From an uncultured Prevotella sp. (GTDB lineage: Bacteria; Bacteroidota; Bacteroidia; Bacteroidales; Bacteroidaceae): DNA of 11,092 nt. Positions within the stretch are counted from its first letter, which is position 1, and the number at the start of each line of letters is the position of its first letter. The notes beneath the pieces are model-generated. The model had not been told where the DNA came from. It saw only the letters and a list, made by a program, of their open reading frames with translations, and did not search any database. The stretch is taken from NCBI GenBank assembly GCA_946623195.1, contig CAMOQW010000058.1:1-11092 (forward strand). The letters run 5' to 3'. A program made the position numbers and the translations under genes. Shown piece after piece: positions 6,659-11,092 of the stretch.

Positions 6659-9025
6659 ATGAGAAAACTTCTACTTTCATTCGCTCTGCTGACAGTCATT
6701 TCTGCGCATGCTCAGGGAGAGTTCTCGGCTCAGGCTGCTGCCTATAAGAGCCGATATCAAAAAGAGGTGGTCAAGACGCGTGCTGCTGGACAAGAGATGC
6801 CTCAAGCAGGCCCATTCGTGGTAACCTGCAAGGCTGCAGCCAGTCCGTTTGCCATAGGCGAGCGGCTGAAGGCTCTGGGTGCTGAAGTGAAGAATATCTT
6901 CGGACGCAACCTGATTGTAACCATCCCTGCCGACAAGCTCGACGCGATGACCCAGACCGAGGGCGTGCTGCTCATCGACGTGGGGCATAAGGGAGAGACC
7001 AAGACCGACATCACCCGCAAGGTGACACAGGCCGACGAGGTGCTGTCAGGTACGGGCGCCAAGCTGCCACAGGCCTATACGGGCAAGGGGGTGATTATCG
7101 GATTGATGGACGAAGGCTTCGACTTCACTCACCCCATGTTTAAGGACAAAGAGGGCAACCTGCGCATCAAGACCGCGTATATGGGCGGCAACCTGAAGCT
7201 GCCTTCAGAGAAGGTGACGGTAGGGACCGTAGAGCTTGGCCCCGGCATCGTGACCGACCCGAAGGTGATACTCGACACGACTCTGGTGAAATCGGATAAG
7301 AACAGCTCGCACGGCACGCACAGTGCCGCTATTGCTGCGGGCAGCAGGATGGAGGGCGTAAACGGCTTGTCGGGCAACCCCTTAGGCGGTATGGCCCCCG
7401 AAGCCGACCTGATACTCTGTGAAGAACAGATAGACCCAACCATACAGAAGCAATTGGCAAGCAACCCTAATAGTGATATCCTGTATATTAGTTATTTTCT
7501 GGCCTATATGGCAGATTATGCCAAGAAGCAGAACAAGCCGCTCGTGGTAAGCTTGAGCCAAAATGACCATAAAGGCTGGCATAACGGCACTAGCCCCGGG
7601 GCTCAGCTCGTGGGTTCCTTCTGCAAGGATGGCAACGTGATGATGCTCTGTACGGGCAATGAGGGCGATGACCAGATGTATATCAACAGAACCATCAAGG
7701 CTGGCGACTCGCTGAATCTGGCCATTAATCCTTATAAAAGGAAACTCGAGGGCTACTACTACTTCAAGACCGTGAAGCCGCTGAAGGTAAGGGTTGGCAT
7801 CTTGGACGTGAATACCTTCGAGGAAATATACAGCATACCCTACACGCTGAACACAGGAAATCTGGCGGTTGACACCATACCGCTTTTCATCGACCCAACA
7901 GGAATTAGTTCAGAGATAGCGGCCTGGGGTAAAATACAAGACAAGAAATGGCAGCCCGTGATGGATGAACTCTCGAAATACATACCCCTTGGTTATGGCG
8001 CTATAACTACCAGTCAGGGAACGGCTTTGGAGAGCGCGGGGAGCGACCAGACCTTCAAATATACCTCTGTAGATCTGTCTGGGGCTGCCCTGATGGCTAC
8101 GGAAAATAACGTCCCTGGCGGAAAACCGCTCTACTTACTGACTTTGCACGTCGTACCGGAGGAAGACACTGAGGTGGCATCGTGGATGGTTGACATGGAA
8201 TATGCGGCTAAGGGCATCTATGAAGAGGGGGAAAGTAACATGAGTGTGGGCGACTGGAACAGCTCGGGCGAATGTATATCTGTAGGTGCATGGAATGCCA
8301 ATAACGTGCAGAAACGCGCTTCCGGGGAAGAAGAAACAGCCAGCCAGCAGTACCCTCTGAACAACATTTCCTACTTCTCAAGCTATGGCACCGACCGCGC
8401 AGGGCATCAGCACCCGCAGGTCTGTGCGCCGGGAGCAGTAGTGTATTCAGCCCTAAACAGCTTCGTGAAGGACGCCAGCAGGCAGTTGCCCGTATATGCC
8501 AGGAAAGACTTCTCCGGCCAGTTTGAAGGACAGAAAGCGCCACGCACCTATGAGTGGGGCTACGAAAGCGGCACCTCGATGGCCACGCCGGCAGCAGCAG
8601 GCATCGTAGCCATCTGGATGCAGGCTGCCATGGACAAGGATCCCGCCAAGCGGCTCACTTGTAAGGACATCAAGGACATCATCAACCACAGCTGTGATAC
8701 CGACGAGTTTACCAAAGCCTCGCCCGAACGCTTCGGTGCCGGTAAGATCAATGCCTACAAGGGGCTGCTCTACGTGCTCGGCATCGATACTGCCATTAAG
8801 GGCCTGAGCAAGAACCAGCCCGAAAACGTCACCTTCCGTGTAGAAGGCGACCATCTCTATGCTGACGGTGCAGAGGACGGAACGTCCGCATCGCTCTACA
8901 ACTTGCAGGGTGTGCTTGTGAGCGAGACCACCGTTCAGGGCGGCATTATCAGCCTCGCGGGCTTGCAGAAGGGTGTCTATGCCGTACAGCTCGGTAAACT
9001 CGGCTCAACGCTAATCCGCCGATAA
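6659..9025 (+). CDS. Secreted S8 subtilisin-like serine protease with type IX-like C-terminal sorting domain
   Basis: 788-aa predicted secreted serine endopeptidase of family S8. The signal peptide ends in SAHA|Q (residues 1-19). Residues about 50-110 form a propeptide-like domain (FVVTCKAA, LIVTIPADKLDAM) that aligns with the same region of the protease at 4298-6484. The triad is Asp151 (LMDEGFDFTHPMF), His218 (SSHGTH) and Ser640 (SGTSMATP), with oxyanion Asn334 (CTGNEGD). All four are in standard contexts, so the enzyme should be active. About 300 residues lie between Asn and Ser, with a beta-rich inserted domain. Residues about 743-788 (LYNLQG, LQKGVYAVQL, final IRR) look like the type A C-terminal signal of the type IX secretion system, which implies export across the outer membrane. 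It is transcribed divergently from its paralogue and is followed 94 bp later by a C11 protease gene with a separate promoter. Confidence 0.94.
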   Translation: MRKLLLSFALLTVISAHAQGEFSAQAAAYKSRYQKEVVKTRAAGQEMPQAGPFVVTCKAAASPFAIGERLKALGAEVKNIFGRNLIVTIPADKLDAMTQTEGVLLIDVGHKGETKTDITRKVTQADEVLSGTGAKLPQAYTGKGVIIGLMDEGFDFTHPMFKDKEGNLRIKTAYMGGNLKLPSEKVTVGTVELGPGIVTDPKVILDTTLVKSDKNSSHGTHSAAIAAGSRMEGVNGLSGNPLGGMAPEADLILCEEQIDPTIQKQLASNPNSDILYISYFLAYMADYAKKQNKPLVVSLSQNDHKGWHNGTSPGAQLVGSFCKDGNVMMLCTGNEGDDQMYINRTIKAGDSLNLAINPYKRKLEGYYYFKTVKPLKVRVGILDVNTFEEIYSIPYTLNTGNLAVDTIPLFIDPTGISSEIAAWGKIQDKKWQPVMDELSKYIPLGYGAITTSQGTALESAGSDQTFKYTSVDLSGAALMATENNVPGGKPLYLLTLHVVPEEDTEVASWMVDMEYAAKGIYEEGESNMSVGDWNSSGECISVGAWNANNVQKRASGEEETASQQYPLNNISYFSSYGTDRAGHQHPQVCAPGAVVYSALNSFVKDASRQLPVYARKDFSGQFEGQKAPRTYEWGYESGTSMATPAAAGIVAIWMQAAMDKDPAKRLTCKDIKDIINHSCDTDEFTKASPERFGAGKINAYKGLLYVLGIDTAIKGLSKNQPENVTFRVEGDHLYADGAEDGTSASLYNLQGVLVSETTVQGGIISLAGLQKGVYAVQLGKLGSTLIRR

Positions 9026-9048
9026 CAAACGATATTTCTATGTAAACT

Positions 9049-9080
9049 TTTGGCGGTTTGAATTAAACTACCTATCTTTG
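9049..9080 (+). promoter_or_regulatory. Promoter of the clostripain-family lipoprotein gene
   Basis: TTTG at 9049-9052, a 20-nt spacer and TATCTTTG at 9073-9080 match the Bacteroidetes consensus fully. No hairpin terminator was seen between the stop at 9025 and this promoter, so this gene may be transcribed both from here and by read-through from the subtilase gene. Confidence 0.8.
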
Positions 9081-9119
9081 CACTCGAATCAGAAACAAAT
9101 TTCAATCAAAATTTGAGAT

Positions 9120-10769
9120 ATGAAAAAGAAATTTATGCTACTCGCAAGTGCACTAATCTGCACAATGATGTTACCAGTACTCACGTCGTGTACATCTGAA
9201 GACAACCCAGCCACATCGCCAGATTCTGATCCAGGTTCCTCCTCACTGGCCGATGTCACCATTATGTATTATGGTCATGGCGGCGGAAACCTCGATTTAT
9301 GGGAATCCAGCGGACTTCGCGACATGTACATGGCCGATGCATCGTGCTTCAAGAATGTAAAAATAGCCGTAGAATACAAGTTCTCGGCACAGGATAAACT
9401 TCCAGAGGCCGCCGATGAATCAGAAAAGAAGGAAATGGAAGAACTTGTGAAGAATAAGGGGAGAGAGGGCGAATTAATGATCTCCTATAAAAATTACTTG
9501 AAATGGATGGCTCCCGAAGGCAATAGCACGTTCCGTTTTGTAGTCGATCCGACGAAGAGTCTGAAGGAACAGGCCGAAGGACATTATCTCCCGGGCAAGA
9601 ATGCCGAGATTACCCATCCCGACTCGCTGACCAACTTCATCAACTGGGCAGCCAAAGCCTGTCCTGCCAAGAAATATGTGTTAGTATTAGTCGATCATGG
9701 TGGTGGCTATGCGCCCAACGAAGATATTTTTAATGGTAACGCTGCAAGCACCCGAGGCGTCATCTTCGACGACGGGAACAATGGTAATCACTTTTCAGCC
9801 CCTTCTCTGGCTTATGCCATCAAGGCTTCCGACATCCGGCCTGATGTGATATACTTCGATGCCTGTATGATGAACTCGCTGGAATATATGTTTGAGATGA
9901 AAGATGTCACCGACTACATTGTTGCCTCTACCTTTATAACATTGTCTGGTACACAATATTCACAACTGATTGACCACCTGTCTAAAGCACCCGACAATAT
10001 GAAACTTGCTTTTGAGAAGTTCATAAAAACGCGTGTCAAGTACTTTGAATCTACATATGGAACTGGGCTTTTGGGAGATGATGTTTTCTACTTTGATATG
10101 ACGGTGACGGAGACAGCCAAGCTCGACCGGTTGGGAAGGTCCATGCGCGAGTTTACAGATCGTCTCTGCAACACTTACAAGAACGGAACTGCCGAGCAGA
10201 AACAGAAGATAGACGAGGTGACCAAAAATGCTGTCAGGATTTCCAGTGTAGGTTCCATTTACGATGTGGGCAGATATATGGAAAGCATGACGGAGGCATT
10301 GCCCGAGGTGTTCGACGAAGCATTTGGGAAAGAGTTGGAGGAGTCGTTTAATAATTGTATCGCCGCACAGTACTACAGCAAGTATCTGAGCATGCGCGAC
10401 TATCAGGTGGATTACAGCGTGCTGCTGGCCACAAAGGGCACCTATATGGAGACAAAGTGGAAAGATAATGAAGATGCTATTGATTCTAAGTCACATATCC
10501 TTAGCAACTTAACCAGTTATGAGCCTGACGGAAAATATACCGAATACGCTGTAGAAAACGGCGAGTTTGAAAATGGTGTCACACCCAATTATACCCTGAA
10601 GGCCGTAAAAGAAGGTCAATGGGGAGGCACGCTTGAATCCGTCTATGGTGCGCTGGCCTTTGATAAAGCCACAGGATGGAGCCGCTGGCTGCTTCTTAAC
10701 GAGCAGCAGCTCCCGCTCTGGTGCAACAATGAATTCCAGACCCCTCTTCCCATAATTAGTGAAGAATGA
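9120..10769 (+). CDS. Clostripain-family (C11) cysteine protease lipoprotein
   Basis: 549-aa predicted surface-anchored cysteine endopeptidase of family C11 (clan CD). The signal peptide ends in lipobox LTSC (Cys24), followed by TSEDNPATSPDSD, a Ser/Asp-rich linker. The catalytic domain begins near residue 45 (DVTIMYYGHGGGNLD). The dyad is His193 (VLVLVDHGGGY) and Cys249 (YFDACMMNSLEYMFE), both in the classic clostripain context; clan CD caspase-like enzymes and gingipains share this His-Gly and Asp-Ala-Cys pattern. Characterised C11 enzymes cleave after Arg or Lys and often self-activate by internal cleavage; the site here was not identified. Residues about 300-549 hold a helical segment and a C-terminal part of unknown role. 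There is no C-terminal sorting tail, which fits lipid anchoring. It lies behind a secreted subtilase, suggesting joint surface proteolysis. Family assignment is firm; substrate is unknown. Confidence 0.93.
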   Translation: MKKKFMLLASALICTMMLPVLTSCTSEDNPATSPDSDPGSSSLADVTIMYYGHGGGNLDLWESSGLRDMYMADASCFKNVKIAVEYKFSAQDKLPEAADESEKKEMEELVKNKGREGELMISYKNYLKWMAPEGNSTFRFVVDPTKSLKEQAEGHYLPGKNAEITHPDSLTNFINWAAKACPAKKYVLVLVDHGGGYAPNEDIFNGNAASTRGVIFDDGNNGNHFSAPSLAYAIKASDIRPDVIYFDACMMNSLEYMFEMKDVTDYIVASTFITLSGTQYSQLIDHLSKAPDNMKLAFEKFIKTRVKYFESTYGTGLLGDDVFYFDMTVTETAKLDRLGRSMREFTDRLCNTYKNGTAEQKQKIDEVTKNAVRISSVGSIYDVGRYMESMTEALPEVFDEAFGKELEESFNNCIAAQYYSKYLSMRDYQVDYSVLLATKGTYMETKWKDNEDAIDSKSHILSNLTSYEPDGKYTEYAVENGEFENGVTPNYTLKAVKEGQWGGTLESVYGALAFDKATGWSRWLLLNEQQLPLWCNNEFQTPLPIISEE

Positions 10770-10833
10770 TTTTATTCAAGTATATCTTTCTCTATTGGTG
10801 TCCGATAAAAAATTGAGCTGAGTCGACAGAAAA

Positions 10834-10859
10834 GGGGACAAACCTTTCGGCAAGTCCCC
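10834..10859. other. Small stem-loop upstream of the transposase fragment
   Basis: GGGGAC (10834-10839) pairs with GTCCCC (10854-10859) around a 14-nt loop. No T-run follows, so it is a poor terminator. It overlaps the -33 region of the transposase promoter. In insertion sequences such structures can limit transposase expression from outside transcripts; that is inference here. Confidence 0.4.
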
Positions 10860-10876
10860 AAAGATTTGTAATTTTG
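10845..10876 (+). promoter_or_regulatory. Likely promoter of the transposase fragment
   Basis: TAATTTTG (10869-10876) fits TAnnTTTG, with TTTC (10845-10848), one base off TTTG, exactly 20 nt upstream. The ATG follows at 10906, about 29 nt after the -7 element. The 136-bp region from 10770 to 10905 otherwise shows only the stem-loop and a possible insertion-sequence left end near 10800. Confidence 0.55.
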
Positions 10877-10905
10877 CGTTTGCTACAACCAAAAATTCCA
10901 AATCT

Positions 10906-11091
10906 ATGGGCAAAGGTACAAATTTCTCCGGACAGCCGGTACTAAGTCAACTAATAAAATTGATGGACAGGTCAAAAATTAACACTTTAGCGTCAAAATC
11001 GGGTGCAAACTACTACACAAAGCATCTCGATGGTTTGTCCCTTCCAAGAAGATTACTGCTGATGAGTATTTTGATGGCAGTTTTGGCGTGA
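10906..11091 (+). pseudogene. Truncated N-terminus of an IS4-family (DUF4372-type) transposase
   Basis: 61 codons beginning MGKGTNFSGQPVLSQLIKL. The opening (GK-NFFGQP--QL-K---R) and the later YYTKHLDG are the recognised N-terminal pattern of DUF4372 domains in IS4-family transposases of Bacteroidetes. Complete members run to several hundred residues, but this frame stops at a TGA at 11089-11091. After HLDG the sequence (LSLPRRLLLMSILMAVLA) no longer resembles the expected W-HL--ML continuation, and neither other frame restores it. It is therefore probably a broken or recombined copy, unless translation is recoded or family resemblance resumes outside the window. The DDE catalytic residues lie downstream and cannot be seen. 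Confidence 0.65.
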
Positions 11092-11092
11092 A

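Overview
The window looks like chromosomal DNA from a Bacteroidetes bacterium, most likely Prevotella or a close relative. Three things point there. The promoters have the Bacteroidetes form (TTTG, about 20 nt, TAnnTTTG) and the genes lack Shine-Dalgarno sites. There are several lipoproteins whose lipobox cysteine is followed by acidic and Asn-Pro residues (DNP, DNPA). Two subtilases end in short glycine-rich C-terminal tails like those of proteins secreted by Bacteroidetes. No RNA gene or CRISPR array was seen.

Layout. At the left edge a minus-strand gene probably begins at base 3 and leaves the window. A 261-bp spacer with an inverted repeat leads to a large plus-strand surface lipoprotein (262-2103). 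It faces a small minus-strand lipoprotein (2180-2800), and the two share a bidirectional terminator. Moving right on the minus strand are the orphan 3' tail of a lost gene (2801-2860), a terminator, a fimbrillin-like lipoprotein (2906-4282) and an S8 subtilase (4298-6484). A 174-bp divergent promoter region separates this subtilase from a second, paralogous subtilase on the plus strand (6659-9025). That gene is followed by a clostripain-family (C11) cysteine-protease lipoprotein (9120-10769) with its own promoter. The right edge holds the promoter and truncated 5' end of an IS4-family (DUF4372-type) transposase.

How the genes relate. This is a cell-envelope island of proteases and surface lipoproteins. 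The two subtilases are head to head, and each is followed on its own strand by a lipoprotein: fimbrillin-like on the left, C11 protease on the right. The orphan tail before the small lipoprotein suggests a third secreted-protein/lipoprotein pair whose first gene was deleted. The 613-aa lipoprotein is a mosaic: its N-terminal domain matches the small lipoprotein and its C-terminal domain matches the fimbrillin-like lipoprotein.

A role in surface proteolysis, either nutrient degradation or maturation of the fimbrillin-like proteins, is plausible but is inference from context. No gene here was matched to a named, characterised gene, so gene symbols are left empty.
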